Assembly (NCBI GenBank): GCA_949292525.1
Contig: CASEZJ010000001.1
Coordinates: 1 to 57,511, forward strand
Direction of reading: 5' to 3'
Length of the DNA: 57,511 nt
Source: an uncultured bacterium
GTDB lineage: Bacteria > Bacillota_I > Bacilli_A > Acholeplasmatales > Anaeroplasmataceae
Positions 40,599 to 50,555 of the stretch are shown one piece after another (the stretch's first letter is position 1; the number at the start of each line of letters is the position of its first letter). The position numbers and the translations under genes were made by a program. Below the pieces are notes generated by a model. It had not been told where the DNA came from, searched no databases, and saw nothing but the letters and a program-made list of their open reading frames with translations.

Positions 40599-43235
40599 AT
40601 GCAAGAAAATAACGCAAAAGCAATAGCTGAAGCAGAAGTTGATAGTTTAGTTCAAAAAGCTTTAGTAGCATTGAACGAATATGCATCTTTTACTCAAGAA
40701 CAAGTAGACTATATTGTAGCAAAATGTAGTGTTGCCGCTCTTGATAAACATGGTGTTTTAGCTAAGGCAGCTATTGATGAAACACATCGTGGTGTGTTCG
40801 AAGATAAAGCAACAAAAAATTTATTTGCTTGTGAATATGTAACACATCATATGAAAAGATTAAAAACAGTAGGAGTTATATCAGAAGATGATGTAACAGG
40901 TATTACTGAAATTGCTGAGCCAGTTGGTGTAGTTGCAGCATTAACTCCAGTAACAAATCCTACTTCAACAGCTATTTTTAAATCATTAATTTGTTTAAAG
41001 ACACGTAATCCAATCATTTTTTCGTTCCATCCAAATGCTAAAAATTCTAGTGCTATGGCAGCTAAAATCGTTTATGAAGCCGCGATTGAAGCTGGTGCGC
41101 CAAAGAATTGTATTCAATGGATCGAAAATCCAACAATGGACGGAACTAATGCATTAATGAATCATCCAGGCGTTTCTACAATTTTAGCTACTGGTGGTAA
41201 CGCAATGGTTAAGGCTGCTTATTCATGTGGTAAACCAGCTTTAGGTGTTGGTGCAGGTAATGTTCCTGCATATATGGAAAAAACATGTGATATTCGCCAA
41301 GCTGTAAATGATATAGTTATGTCTAAATCATTTGATAATGGTATGGTTTGTGCATCTGAACAAGCTGTTATTATCGATGAAGAAATATATGACGAAACTA
41401 TTAAAACTTTTAAAGAATATCATGCTTATTTTGTAAATAAAGAAGAAAAGAAAAAATTAGAAAAATTCATGTTTGGTGTAGAGAACAAAGAAGACAAACC
41501 AAATGCTAGATTAAACAGTGCCATCGCTGGTAAATCACCACGTTGGATTGCTGAACAAGCTGGATTTAGTTTACCTGAACATGTATCAATTATCTGTGTT
41601 GAATGTAAGGAAGTAGGAGTTAATGAACCATTAACAAGAGAAAAATTAAGTCCTGTTTTAGCAGTTTTAAAATCAAAAAACACAGATGATGGTATTAAAC
41701 TTTCTAAACAAATGGTTGAATTTAATGGTCTTGGTCATAGTGCGGCTATTCACACTAAAAATCAAGCTTTAGCTGATCGTTTTGGCGATGTAATCCCAGC
41801 TATTCGTATTATTTGGAATTCACCTTCTACATTTGGTGGTATTGGTAATATTTATAACTCATTTATTCCATCATTAACTCTTGGTTGTGGTTCTTATGGT
41901 CATAACTCTGTTGCTGGAAATATTAGTGCTATAAATTTATTAAATATTAAGAAAGTAGGTAGAAGAAGAAATAATATGCAATGGTTTAAGATCCCTTCAA
42001 AAATTTATTTTGAACGTGATTCTATCGAATACCTACATCAAATGAAAGAAATGGATAGAGTTATGATTATAACTGACCGTTCAATGGTTGATTTAGGTTT
42101 CTTAAAGAAAGTTACTGATCAATTAGAATTACGTCATCCAAAAGTTCCATATTCAATTTTCTGTGATGTTGAACCAGATCCATCTTTAGAAACAGTTAAA
42201 AAAGGTGTTGAATTAATGCGTTCATTTGAACCAGACACAATTATTGCTCTTGGTGGTGGTTCTTCTATGGATGCTGCTAAAGGTATGTGGTTATTCTATG
42301 AACATCCAGAAGTAAATTTCAACGATTTAAAACAAAAGTTTATGGATATTAGAAAACGTGCTTTCCAATATCCTGAATTAGGACATAAAGCTAAATTAGT
42401 ATGTATTCCTACTACATCAGGAACAGGTAGTGAAGTTACTCCATTTGCTGTTATAACTGATAAGATAAATCAAATTAAATATCCATTAACAGATTATAGT
42501 TTAACTCCAACAGTTGCTATTCTAGACCCAGCATTAACTTACAGTTTACCTCGTTCTGTTACTGCTGATACAGGTATGGATGTATTAACCCATGCTACTG
42601 AAGCTTTTGTTTCAACAATGGCTAACGATTTCACAGATGGTTTATGTATTCAATCTATAAAAATGGTATTTGAATATTTAGAAAGATGCTACAACAATGG
42701 GGCAAATGACCATGAAGCTAGAGAAAAAATGCATAACGCTTCTTGTATGGCTGGTATGGCATTCGCTAATGCCTTCTTAGGTATGAACCATTCTATGGCT
42801 CATAAGGTTGGTGGAGAATTCCATGTTCCTCATGGCCGAGCAAATGCAATCTTATTACCATATACAATTAGATATAATGGTATTTTACCTGAAAAATTAT
42901 CTACATGGCCTAAATATAATAAATATGTTGCTGGTGAACGTTATCAAGAATTAGCAAGATTACTTGGCCTTCCTGCTTCAACTGTAGAAGAAGGTGTTGA
43001 ATCATACGCTAAAGCTTGTGGCGAACTTGGTATGCGTATAGGTATTAAAATGAACTTCAAATCACAAGGAATCGACGAAAAAGAATGGCTTGAAAACATC
43101 GAAAGAATGGCATTTAATGCATATGAAGATCAATGTAGTCCAGTTAACCCTCGTGTTCCAATGGTTAAAGATATGGAAGAAATTTTAAAACAAGCATACT
43201 ATAGCGAAGAATTTATTGCTAAAGACAACAAATAA
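40599..43235 (+). CDS. adhE: bifunctional acetaldehyde-CoA/alcohol dehydrogenase
   Basis: An 878-residue fermentation enzyme that reduces acetyl-CoA to ethanol and regenerates NAD+. The N-terminal CoA-acylating aldehyde dehydrogenase (residues 1 to about 440) has AALTPVTNPTSTAIFKS and SFDNGMVCASEQAVI with the catalytic Cys. The C-terminal iron alcohol dehydrogenase has IIALGGGSSMDAAKGMW and the metal-site NHSMAHKVGGEFHVPHG. Length is normal. Two cre-like sites and a strong promoter precede it, and a terminator follows, so it is a single-gene unit. Codons look optimised for high expression. Confidence 0.97.
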   Translation: MQENNAKAIAEAEVDSLVQKALVALNEYASFTQEQVDYIVAKCSVAALDKHGVLAKAAIDETHRGVFEDKATKNLFACEYVTHHMKRLKTVGVISEDDVTGITEIAEPVGVVAALTPVTNPTSTAIFKSLICLKTRNPIIFSFHPNAKNSSAMAAKIVYEAAIEAGAPKNCIQWIENPTMDGTNALMNHPGVSTILATGGNAMVKAAYSCGKPALGVGAGNVPAYMEKTCDIRQAVNDIVMSKSFDNGMVCASEQAVIIDEEIYDETIKTFKEYHAYFVNKEEKKKLEKFMFGVENKEDKPNARLNSAIAGKSPRWIAEQAGFSLPEHVSIICVECKEVGVNEPLTREKLSPVLAVLKSKNTDDGIKLSKQMVEFNGLGHSAAIHTKNQALADRFGDVIPAIRIIWNSPSTFGGIGNIYNSFIPSLTLGCGSYGHNSVAGNISAINLLNIKKVGRRRNNMQWFKIPSKIYFERDSIEYLHQMKEMDRVMIITDRSMVDLGFLKKVTDQLELRHPKVPYSIFCDVEPDPSLETVKKGVELMRSFEPDTIIALGGGSSMDAAKGMWLFYEHPEVNFNDLKQKFMDIRKRAFQYPELGHKAKLVCIPTTSGTGSEVTPFAVITDKINQIKYPLTDYSLTPTVAILDPALTYSLPRSVTADTGMDVLTHATEAFVSTMANDFTDGLCIQSIKMVFEYLERCYNNGANDHEAREKMHNASCMAGMAFANAFLGMNHSMAHKVGGEFHVPHGRANAILLPYTIRYNGILPEKLSTWPKYNKYVAGERYQELARLLGLPASTVEEGVESYAKACGELGMRIGIKMNFKSQGIDEKEWLENIERMAFNAYEDQCSPVNPRVPMVKDMEEILKQAYYSEEFIAKDNK

Positions 43236-43243
43236 TTATTGAT

Positions 43244-43268
43244 AAAGCTACCTCATAGGTGGCTTTTT
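43244..43268 (+). terminator. terminator after adhE
   Basis: AAAGCTACC (43244-43252) pairs with GGTGGCTTT (43258-43266) with one wobble; T-run follows. Confidence 0.8.
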
Positions 43269-43328
43269 CATTTTATCTATATAAAAAAAAGTCATTTTAT
43301 GATATCATATAACATGAGGCGATAAAAT

Positions 43329-43613
43329 ATGAAGACGAAGCAAATTGCTAAACTAAAAAGTATAGCCGCAAACCTAAAGCCGGTGTTACAAGTAGGTAAA
43401 TATGGTATTCATGAAAATGTTATAATAGATATATGTGATTACTTAAATGCCCATGAAATAATGAAGATATCATTATTAAAAAATACAGATGTTGATTTAG
43501 AAGCATTTAAAGCTTTATTAATTAGTAAAGGAATAACTATAGTAAGTAAAATTGGTAGAACAATGACCCTATATAGATATTCAAATAAATTAAAAGAACA
43601 TATTGAATTATAG
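43329..43613 (+). CDS. yhbY: YhbY-type CRM-domain RNA-binding protein
   Basis: A 94-residue single CRM domain. Start KTKQIAKLKSIAANLKPVLQ, GKYGIHENVI and the ending region ISKGITIVSKIGRTMTLYRY are typical. YhbY associates with pre-50S ribosomal particles. Here it stands before polA with nine bases between, an unusual neighbour for YhbY, which often sits with nadD or aroE in Firmicutes. Confidence 0.9.
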   Translation: MKTKQIAKLKSIAANLKPVLQVGKYGIHENVIIDICDYLNAHEIMKISLLKNTDVDLEAFKALLISKGITIVSKIGRTMTLYRYSNKLKEHIEL

Positions 43614-43622
43614 AGGTGGCAA

Positions 43623-46214
43623 ATGAAAAGAATGATTTTAATTGATGGTAATAGTCTTATGTATAGAGCCTTTTTCGGTATGGCCAATACTAAAACTATG
43701 ACCAATTCAAAAGGAGTATATACTAACGCAACTTATGCCTTTGCGAGAATGATTAATTCATTATGCCAAGAGGAATATGACGCTATCTTAGTAGCCTTTG
43801 ATGCTGGAAAAGAAACCTTTAGACATTCAATAATGATAGACTATAAAGCCGGACGTAAACCAATGCCAAATGAGATGCGGATGCAAATAGCGTATATAAA
43901 GCAATTTTTAGATTTGAAAAGAATTAAACGTTATGAAATGCCTTTATATGAAGCTGATGATATTATTGGGACAATGGCAAAATTAGCTGAAAATAATGAA
44001 TATCATGTCGATATTTATTCTAGTGATCGAGATTTATTACAGTTAATAACTGATAATATTACAGTTCATATGACTATAAAAGGAATAACCGAACTAGATG
44101 ACTATGATCCAAAATATTTTTATGAAAAGTATGAAATTCCAGTTTCTAGTTTTATAGATTTAAAGGCTTTAATGGGTGATAAGTCAGATAATATACCTGG
44201 TGTTCCTGGTATAGGAGAGAAAAAAGCTATTAAATATTTAAAGGAATATTATCACATAGAAGAAATTCTTGCAAATGTTGATAAAATTAAAGGAAGCGAT
44301 CATGATAAATTTATAAACTTTGGTGATCAAGCTTTATTATGTAAAAAGATGGCTACAATTAAAACTGATAGTCCAATAGAGATAAGTTTAGAAGACACAT
44401 TAAGAAAAGAAGAAAATAAAGAAGAATTATTTAAATTTTATGAAGAACTAGAATTTTATTCATTTTTAAAAGATAAAAAAGAAACAACATTTAGCTGTCC
44501 TTATCAAGTTTTAACAGAAAATGATTTAGATAAATATTTATTACCTAATTCTACAATTTTAGTTGAAATGGAAGATTATAATTATCATAAATATCCAATT
44601 TTAGCATTAGCTATTAGTAATGAACTTGGTAATTTCATCATTGAACAAAGTTTATTTAAAAATGAAACATTTATAAACTTTATGGAGAATACTCCTAAAT
44701 ATTGTTATGACTTAAAAAGAATTTATGTAGGATTTAAACATTTTAATATTCATGTTAACAATGTATTATTTGACCTATATTTAGCAACCTATATTTTAAA
44801 TTCTAAAATAACTAAACAAGAATTTAAAAATGTAGTTGATTATTATGGTTATACCCAAATAAAAACAGCTGAAGAAATTTATGGTAAAGGGGTAAAAAGA
44901 AAAATCCCTGAATTAGAATTATTATATTCTTATCTAGCTAGTAAAGTTGAAAAAGTAAAGGAACTAATTTCTAAAGCATTAAATAAATTAAAAGAACAAA
45001 ATGAACTAGAGCTATTGTTAAAAATTGAAATGCCTCTAAGCTATGTTCTTGGTGATATGGAATATAGAGGAATTAAGATAGACTTTCAAGAATTAAATGA
45101 AAGAGATAAGGATTTAGAAAATCGAATTAAAGAAATAGAAACAAACATCTATAATTTAGCTAATAAAGAATTTAATATATCTAGCCCTAAACAATTAGCT
45201 GAAGTTTTATTTGTTGATTTAGGTATATATTACCCAGAAAGAAACAAAAAAAGTTATTCAACTAGTGTTGATATCCTTAATAAAATAATTGATGAACACC
45301 CAATAATAAATGAAGTATTACAATATCGCCAATTAACTAAATTATATAATACATATATAAAAGGATTAAGAGAGCAAATATTTCCTGATGGTAAAGTTCA
45401 TACAATATTTGAACAAGCTTTAACAGAAACAGGCAGATTATCTAGTGTTGAACCAAATTTACAAAATATCCCAATTAGAACTGAAGAAGGAAGATTAATA
45501 CGTAAACTTTTTATTCCTAATCAGGCTAATGATTCACTTTATTCAGCTGATTATTCCCAAATTGAATTAAGAGTATTAGCTAGTTTAGCAAATGTAAAAC
45601 ATTTCAGGGAAGCTTTTGAAAATGGTGAAGATATACATTCTTCAACTGCTAAAAAAATATTTGGGCATGATGATGTTACTAATTTAGAAAGAAGAAAGGC
45701 TAAAGCTGTTAATTTTGGCATTGTATATGGTATTTCAGCTTATGGATTAAGTGAAGATGTTGGAGTTAGTGTTAAAGAAGCTAAAGATTTCATCGCTAAA
45801 TATAATGAAATAAACCCAGAAATTGAAATATATATGAAAAAAACAATTTCAGATTGTGAAAAAAACGGCTTTGTTACAACTTTATTTAATAGAAAAAGAT
45901 ATATACCAGAGATTAATGCATCTGGCAATGAGAAGGAATTTGGTAAACGGATGGCTATGAATGCTCCAATTCAAGGTACGGCAGCCGATATAATAAAAAA
46001 AGCTATGATAGATATTGATAATGAAATAAAAAATAAAAAATTAAAGTCGTATATGTTAGTCCAAGTTCATGATGAATTAGTTTTTGAAGTGGCTGAATCT
46101 GAAGAAGAAATACTAAGAGATTTAGTTGTAGAGAAAATGACTAATGTCATAGATTTAGGGGTTAAATTAGAAGTTTCAGATGGGTTTGGTAAAAATTGGT
46201 ATGAATTAAAGTAG
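43623..46214 (+). CDS. polA: DNA polymerase I
   Basis: An 863-residue repair polymerase. The N-terminal 5'-3' exonuclease domain (ILIDGNSLMYRAFFG; MGDKSDNIPGVPGIGEKKA) spans about 290 residues. The middle exonuclease-like domain lacks clear DxE/D motifs (VEMEDYNYHKY), as in Bacillus Pol I, so proofreading is probably absent. Polymerase motifs A (YSADYSQIELRVLA), B (RRKAKAVNFGIVYGISAYGL) and C (QVHDELVFEV) are intact. It fills Okazaki and repair gaps. GAGGTGGC precedes ATG 43623. Confidence 0.97.
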   Translation: MKRMILIDGNSLMYRAFFGMANTKTMTNSKGVYTNATYAFARMINSLCQEEYDAILVAFDAGKETFRHSIMIDYKAGRKPMPNEMRMQIAYIKQFLDLKRIKRYEMPLYEADDIIGTMAKLAENNEYHVDIYSSDRDLLQLITDNITVHMTIKGITELDDYDPKYFYEKYEIPVSSFIDLKALMGDKSDNIPGVPGIGEKKAIKYLKEYYHIEEILANVDKIKGSDHDKFINFGDQALLCKKMATIKTDSPIEISLEDTLRKEENKEELFKFYEELEFYSFLKDKKETTFSCPYQVLTENDLDKYLLPNSTILVEMEDYNYHKYPILALAISNELGNFIIEQSLFKNETFINFMENTPKYCYDLKRIYVGFKHFNIHVNNVLFDLYLATYILNSKITKQEFKNVVDYYGYTQIKTAEEIYGKGVKRKIPELELLYSYLASKVEKVKELISKALNKLKEQNELELLLKIEMPLSYVLGDMEYRGIKIDFQELNERDKDLENRIKEIETNIYNLANKEFNISSPKQLAEVLFVDLGIYYPERNKKSYSTSVDILNKIIDEHPIINEVLQYRQLTKLYNTYIKGLREQIFPDGKVHTIFEQALTETGRLSSVEPNLQNIPIRTEEGRLIRKLFIPNQANDSLYSADYSQIELRVLASLANVKHFREAFENGEDIHSSTAKKIFGHDDVTNLERRKAKAVNFGIVYGISAYGLSEDVGVSVKEAKDFIAKYNEINPEIEIYMKKTISDCEKNGFVTTLFNRKRYIPEINASGNEKEFGKRMAMNAPIQGTAADIIKKAMIDIDNEIKNKKLKSYMLVQVHDELVFEVAESEEEILRDLVVEKMTNVIDLGVKLEVSDGFGKNWYELK

Positions 46215-46222
46215 GTGAAAAA

Positions 46223-46738
46223 ATGTTAGAAGCAATAAAAAATAGAAGATCTATAAGACAATTTAATGATCAAAAGATTAACAAAGAAGATTTATTAGAA
46301 CTAGTAGAGGCAGGATTTATGGCTCCTTCAGCTAGAGGTCAAGAAAGTCGAGGCTTTGTTATTATTGATGATGAAAAAGTGATTGCTATGTTAAGTCAAG
46401 TATCAGTTGGAGCTAAAGTATTAACTAATGCTAAGGCAGCAATTGCAGTTATATGCCCAAATGTTGAAAAGCTAAGTGCTCCAGATATGGCTTTAGAAGA
46501 TTTAGCTGCAGCTACAGAAAATATTTTATTAGAAGCTACTAATAAAGGAATTGGTTCTTGTTGGATTGGTATAGCTCCAAATGATGAAAGAATTGAAAAA
46601 GCTAGTAAAGTATTAAATTTATCTAATCAAAGTTTTGTTTTCAGCCTAATTGCTTTAGGATATCCATTAGATGATAAGGCATTTTATCAAAAAAACAAGG
46701 TTGATAATCAATTAATATATTGGAATCAGGTGAAATAA
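46223..46738 (+). CDS. nitroreductase-family FMN oxidoreductase
   Basis: A 171-residue flavoprotein. MLEAIKNRRSIRQFNDQKIN and FMAPSARGQESRGFVIID form the FMN site; IGSCWIGIAP is typical. Small nitroreductase-fold enzymes reduce nitro-compounds, quinones or flavins with NAD(P)H; the physiological substrate is unknown. The start follows TAGGTGA and the stop abuts the mutM part of the next gene, an insertion in the otherwise conserved polA-mutM order. Confidence 0.85.
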   Translation: MLEAIKNRRSIRQFNDQKINKEDLLELVEAGFMAPSARGQESRGFVIIDDEKVIAMLSQVSVGAKVLTNAKAAIAVICPNVEKLSAPDMALEDLAAATENILLEATNKGIGSCWIGIAPNDERIEKASKVLNLSNQSFVFSLIALGYPLDDKAFYQKNKVDNQLIYWNQVK

Positions 46739-48103
46739 ATGCCCGAATTACCAGAAGTAGAAACGGTTAGACAGGTATTAAAAAAGGAATTAATCGGTAA
46801 AACTATCACTAAAATAGATCTAAATTATAAACCCATATTTGAAAATGAAGAAAAAATAAATGAGTTAATTGGCAAAAAATATATAGATATATTAAGAAAA
46901 GGCAAATATTTAATTTTTTGTTTTAATAGTGGTTATTTATTATCACATTTAAGAATGGAAGGTAAATATTTTTATGTTCCTTGTGAATATGAAATAAATA
47001 AACATATGCATGTTGTTATTTATTTAGATAACGATTATAAATTAATTTATCAAGATGTTAGAAAATTTGGTCGTATGCATTATTATGATGAATTAAGTGA
47101 TTTAGAAAAAGATTTAAAACTAGGCCCAGATGCAAATGAAGATATAATAGATATAGATGAATTATATAATAAAATGGTAAAATCTAAATTACCACTAAAG
47201 GCATTATTATTAGATCAAAACTTTATAGCTGGCTTAGGTAATATATATGTTGATGAAGTCCTTTATAGTGCTAAACTTATGCCGAATATGCCAGCAAATT
47301 TAGCTACTAAGGAAGATTTAATAAAGATTTTAAAAAGCGCTAAACAAATCTTAAATAAAGCTATCATCAATAAAGGAACTACTATTCGTTCCTATACCTC
47401 AAGCTTAGGTGTTGAAGGTAATTATCAAAATTATTTACAAGTTCACACAAGAGAAAAGTGCCCATTAAATCATCATATTACAACAATGAAAATTGGCGGT
47501 AGAACAACTTATTTTTGCCCAATTTGCCAAAATAAAAAGAAATTAGTCCTAGGCTTAACAGGCTCAATTGCTACTGGTAAAAGTAATGTTTTAAACACTT
47601 TAAAAAACTATGGTTTTAAAACTTGTGATAGTGATAAGCTTGTTAAAGAAGCTTATAGTGATCCTAAAATAAAAGAATTGATATATTTTGAATTTAAGAC
47701 GCTAGATAAAAAAGAAATAGCTAATGTGATTTATCATGATAAATTGAAAAAAGCTAAATTAGAATCAATCATTCATCCTTATGTTATAAATAAATTAAAA
47801 GAAGCATGTAATACTAATGAAATAATTATATTAGATATTCCGCTTTTATTTGAAGCAAATTTAGAATATTTAGTAGATAAAATCATTTGTTGTTACCTTC
47901 CTTATGAAGAAGAAATAAAAAGATTAATGAATAGAGATAAAATAAGTGAAGAAGCTGCAAAAATAATTATTGCTAATCAAATCGATATTGAGCAAAAGAA
48001 AATAAGGTCTGATTATGTTATTGATACTAGTTCTACTTTTGCTAAAACAAATGAAAATATTAATAAGGTAATAAAGGAGATTATGTATGGCATATACGCT
48101 TGA
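46739..48103 (+). CDS. mutM-coaE: fusion of formamidopyrimidine-DNA glycosylase and dephospho-CoA kinase
   Basis: One uninterrupted 454-residue frame. Residues 1-264 are MutM/Fpg: MPELPEVETVRQ with catalytic Pro/Glu at 2-3, the LRKGKYLIF lysine, LLLDQNFIAGLGNIYVDE, and a zinc finger with C241, a His, C260 and C263. Residues 269-454 are CoaE: VLGLTGSIATGKS P-loop (from G272), CDSDKLVKEAY, ILDIPLLFEA and a C-terminal helix. The two are joined by NKKK only, with no room for a stop or start. MutM removes 8-oxoguanine; CoaE completes coenzyme A. In Firmicutes the two genes are normally adjacent, so the fusion probably arose by loss of the stop. It could still be cleaved or be a frame artefact. Confidence 0.9.
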   Translation: MPELPEVETVRQVLKKELIGKTITKIDLNYKPIFENEEKINELIGKKYIDILRKGKYLIFCFNSGYLLSHLRMEGKYFYVPCEYEINKHMHVVIYLDNDYKLIYQDVRKFGRMHYYDELSDLEKDLKLGPDANEDIIDIDELYNKMVKSKLPLKALLLDQNFIAGLGNIYVDEVLYSAKLMPNMPANLATKEDLIKILKSAKQILNKAIINKGTTIRSYTSSLGVEGNYQNYLQVHTREKCPLNHHITTMKIGGRTTYFCPICQNKKKLVLGLTGSIATGKSNVLNTLKNYGFKTCDSDKLVKEAYSDPKIKELIYFEFKTLDKKEIANVIYHDKLKKAKLESIIHPYVINKLKEACNTNEIIILDIPLLFEANLEYLVDKIICCYLPYEEEIKRLMNRDKISEEAAKIIIANQIDIEQKKIRSDYVIDTSSTFAKTNENINKVIKEIMYGIYA

Positions 48104-48437
48104 AACAAATGAAAGTGAAAATGTTGAGTTATTACAAACTCATTACTATAAAACATCTTATAATTCATTAAAAGATGCAGTAATAGAATATTTGCATAAA
48201 AATGGTTATGAAATTTCTGAATTTAATGATGATTATGGTGAAGCTGTAGCGCGAAAGGGTTATTTTTCTACTACGTTAAAAATCATTATGCAAAATCCGC
48301 GGGAAACAAGTATTGATTTTTTCTTAGAGTACTATGGTATGTTTTTTAAAAAGAAAAAAATATATCAATTTTTAAGTGATATATATGATTATTTAGGTAA
48401 AAAATTTGAATTTAAAGGTTTAGGTTTACATCAATAA
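48087..48437 (+). CDS. hypothetical protein in the coaE-dnaB interval
   Basis: A 116-residue mixed alpha/beta protein with no motif I recognise. ATG 48087 follows AAGGAGA and overlaps the fused gene by 17 bases; it ends in a one-base overlap with the replication gene. The codon usage matches the neighbours. In Firmicutes nrdR is often at this place, but the sequence has no zinc ribbon or ATP-cone, so it is not NrdR. Confidence 0.7.
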   Translation: MAYTLETNESENVELLQTHYYKTSYNSLKDAVIEYLHKNGYEISEFNDDYGEAVARKGYFSTTLKIIMQNPRETSIDFFLEYYGMFFKKKKIYQFLSDIYDYLGKKFEFKGLGLHQ

Positions 48438-49603
48438 TGGAAATTAAAATTTATACAAATTTTAACTTAAACATTGATGACATTCGTACTCTTGGGATTT
48501 TATATTTGCCTTTAATAGGTGATGATGCGTATGCCTTATATACCTTTATGCATAGTATTTTAGATAAAACAAATTTAAAAAGTGAGACATTTACAAAAGA
48601 AGAAATACTAGATATTCTAGGTTATAAAACAACTACATTTAATAAAGCACTAGCAAAATTAGAAGCTTTAAATTTAGTACGTACTTTTATGAAAGAAGAT
48701 TTGATGCTGATTTTATTGTTAACTCCTTTTACACCAAAAAATTTTTTGAAAGACACGATTCTAGGATCTTACTTAGAAGCTAAAGTTGGTTCTACTAATT
48801 TTAATAAAATTATCGAATTATTTAAAATTCCTCCGATTGATTTAAAAGAATATAAAGAAATCACAAAAACATTTGCTGAAGTATTTGGTGATGAAAGGGT
48901 TAAATTCAATAAGGTTGATTTAAATATTACCGGTAGAAGACCTAATCATAAAAATTTAATTAGTAATTTTGATTTTGATTTGTTTGTGTCTAAAATTGAT
49001 GTAGATTTAATAAAAGAAGGTATAGATGAAGACTTCAAAAAGAAAATTGAGTCTACTTGTTTTGTTTATGGCTATAATTTAGAACAAATGACAAATCTTT
49101 TTAACGATAGTATTAAAGATGGATTCTTTAATTTTGAATTATTTAAAAAGAAAGCTCAAAGTCTTTATAATTTTTTAAATAAAAATAATGAAAATATAAT
49201 TTCAGAAAATAAAGAAAATGACCTAGCTAACAAATTAGATAACATGACACCAATTAGTTTATTAGAAAGTTTAATTGGTAAAGATTATCCTACTATTTTA
49301 TTACAAAAAATAAATGAATTATATATAAATATTAATATGCCAAAAGGTGTAATTAATATGATGATTATAGATGTATATTCTCAAAAAGGAACAATTCCAT
49401 CATTATCATATTTTCAAAAAATGGCATCATCATGGCAAAATTACGGTATACTTACTACATATGATGCAGTGCTTAAGTTTACACAATCTAAAGAAGTAAG
49501 CAATAAAACTAAAAAGCCTAGTTATAAAAAAGACATCGAACTAGAAGATTGGCAAATTGCAGGTATGGCAAACATTATGAAGGGATTTGGTAATAATGAA
49601 TAA
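48437..49603 (+). CDS. dnaB: replication initiation and membrane attachment protein DnaB (DnaD-type)
   Basis: A 388-residue DnaD/DnaB-family protein of the Firmicutes primosome. The N-terminal winged helix includes EEILDILGYKTTTFNKALAK, and the C-terminal DnaD-like domain ends VINMMIIDVYSQKGTIPSLS then FQKMASSWQNYGI. It loads the helicase with DnaD and DnaI. Position directly before dnaI supports it. The start overlaps the upstream stop (TAATG). Confidence 0.88.
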   Translation: MEIKIYTNFNLNIDDIRTLGILYLPLIGDDAYALYTFMHSILDKTNLKSETFTKEEILDILGYKTTTFNKALAKLEALNLVRTFMKEDLMLILLLTPFTPKNFLKDTILGSYLEAKVGSTNFNKIIELFKIPPIDLKEYKEITKTFAEVFGDERVKFNKVDLNITGRRPNHKNLISNFDFDLFVSKIDVDLIKEGIDEDFKKKIESTCFVYGYNLEQMTNLFNDSIKDGFFNFELFKKKAQSLYNFLNKNNENIISENKENDLANKLDNMTPISLLESLIGKDYPTILLQKINELYININMPKGVINMMIIDVYSQKGTIPSLSYFQKMASSWQNYGILTTYDAVLKFTQSKEVSNKTKKPSYKKDIELEDWQIAGMANIMKGFGNNE

Positions 49604-50477
49604 ATTAACATCTTCAATAGATAATAGAGTTAATCTTGATGAAATAATGGATAAATTGAGAAAAAACCCCTTGTTTAAAGACATTGATATTAACATAAAC
49701 AATTTAAATTCTTGTCTAATTATGCAAGATGAACATTTAAACTGTCTAAATTGTCAAGGTTTAGATAAGTGCCCTAATACTGAAGCAGGATATAAATATG
49801 TTTATAATGAAGGTGAATTTGTTTTATTAAGGTGTAATAAAAAAAGAGATTATGACAATATAAATAGGCAAAATAGTCTAATTAAAACCTTATATATGCC
49901 TAAAAATGTTAGAGAAGCAAAATTAGAAAACTTTATTTTAAACACTAAAGAACGCGTTTCTGCTTATAAAAAGATCGTTAATTTTATTACTAATTTTGAA
50001 CAAGAACAAACTAAAGGATTATACATATACGGAAATTATGGATCTGGTAAAACTTATTTATTAGGAGCTTTAGCTAATGAACTAGCTAAAAGAAATATAG
50101 GTTCCCTTTTAATCTATTTTCCAGATTTAATTAGAGAATTAAGAGATAGTTTAGGTGAAAACAGATTTACAGAGATTATTAATGAATTGAAAACTATTCC
50201 GGTTTTAATTATTGATGATTTAGGTAGTGAAAATATGACTAGTTTTGTGCGCGATGAAGTTTTAGGACCAGTCCTAAATTATAGAATGTCGGAAAACAGA
50301 CCAATTTTTATCTCTAGTAATTTAACACCACAACAGCTATTAGTTCATTTAGAAACAAGTGGTAGTTCATTAGATAAGACTAAGTCAATCAGGATTATGC
50401 AAAGAATAGGCCAAATAAGTGAAGCTATTTCTTTAGGCGGAACATTTGTTAATAATGATGAAAATAAAGCGCTTTAA
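49596..50477 (+). CDS. dnaI: primosomal helicase loader DnaI
   Basis: A 293-residue AAA+ protein that loads the replicative helicase. The N-terminal domain carries the zinc-type cysteines CLNCQGLDKC; the Walker A GNYGSGKT (G146-) and Walker B PVLIIDDLGSE follow, with a final IMQRIGQISEAISLGG. ATG 49596 lies inside the end of dnaB, with GAAGGGAT upstream. The pair dnaB-dnaI is the conserved primosome module. Confidence 0.93.
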   Translation: MNKLTSSIDNRVNLDEIMDKLRKNPLFKDIDININNLNSCLIMQDEHLNCLNCQGLDKCPNTEAGYKYVYNEGEFVLLRCNKKRDYDNINRQNSLIKTLYMPKNVREAKLENFILNTKERVSAYKKIVNFITNFEQEQTKGLYIYGNYGSGKTYLLGALANELAKRNIGSLLIYFPDLIRELRDSLGENRFTEIINELKTIPVLIIDDLGSENMTSFVRDEVLGPVLNYRMSENRPIFISSNLTPQQLLVHLETSGSSLDKTKSIRIMQRIGQISEAISLGGTFVNNDENKAL

Positions 50478-50491
50478 ATTGAATTTTAGTA

Positions 50492-50520
50492 TTTACAAAA
50501 TAAAGTAATTTATGTATAAT
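50492..50520 (+). promoter_or_regulatory. promoter of rpsU
   Basis: TTTACA (50492-50497), 17-nt spacer, TATAAT (50515-50520). Confidence 0.75.
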
Positions 50521-50555
50521 TATATTCGGAATTCGTCCTTGGAAGGAGGCTTAGT

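Noticed and set aside
48087-48437. nrdR in its usual place before dnaB
   Set aside because: The sequence has neither the N-terminal zinc ribbon nor an ATP-cone domain.
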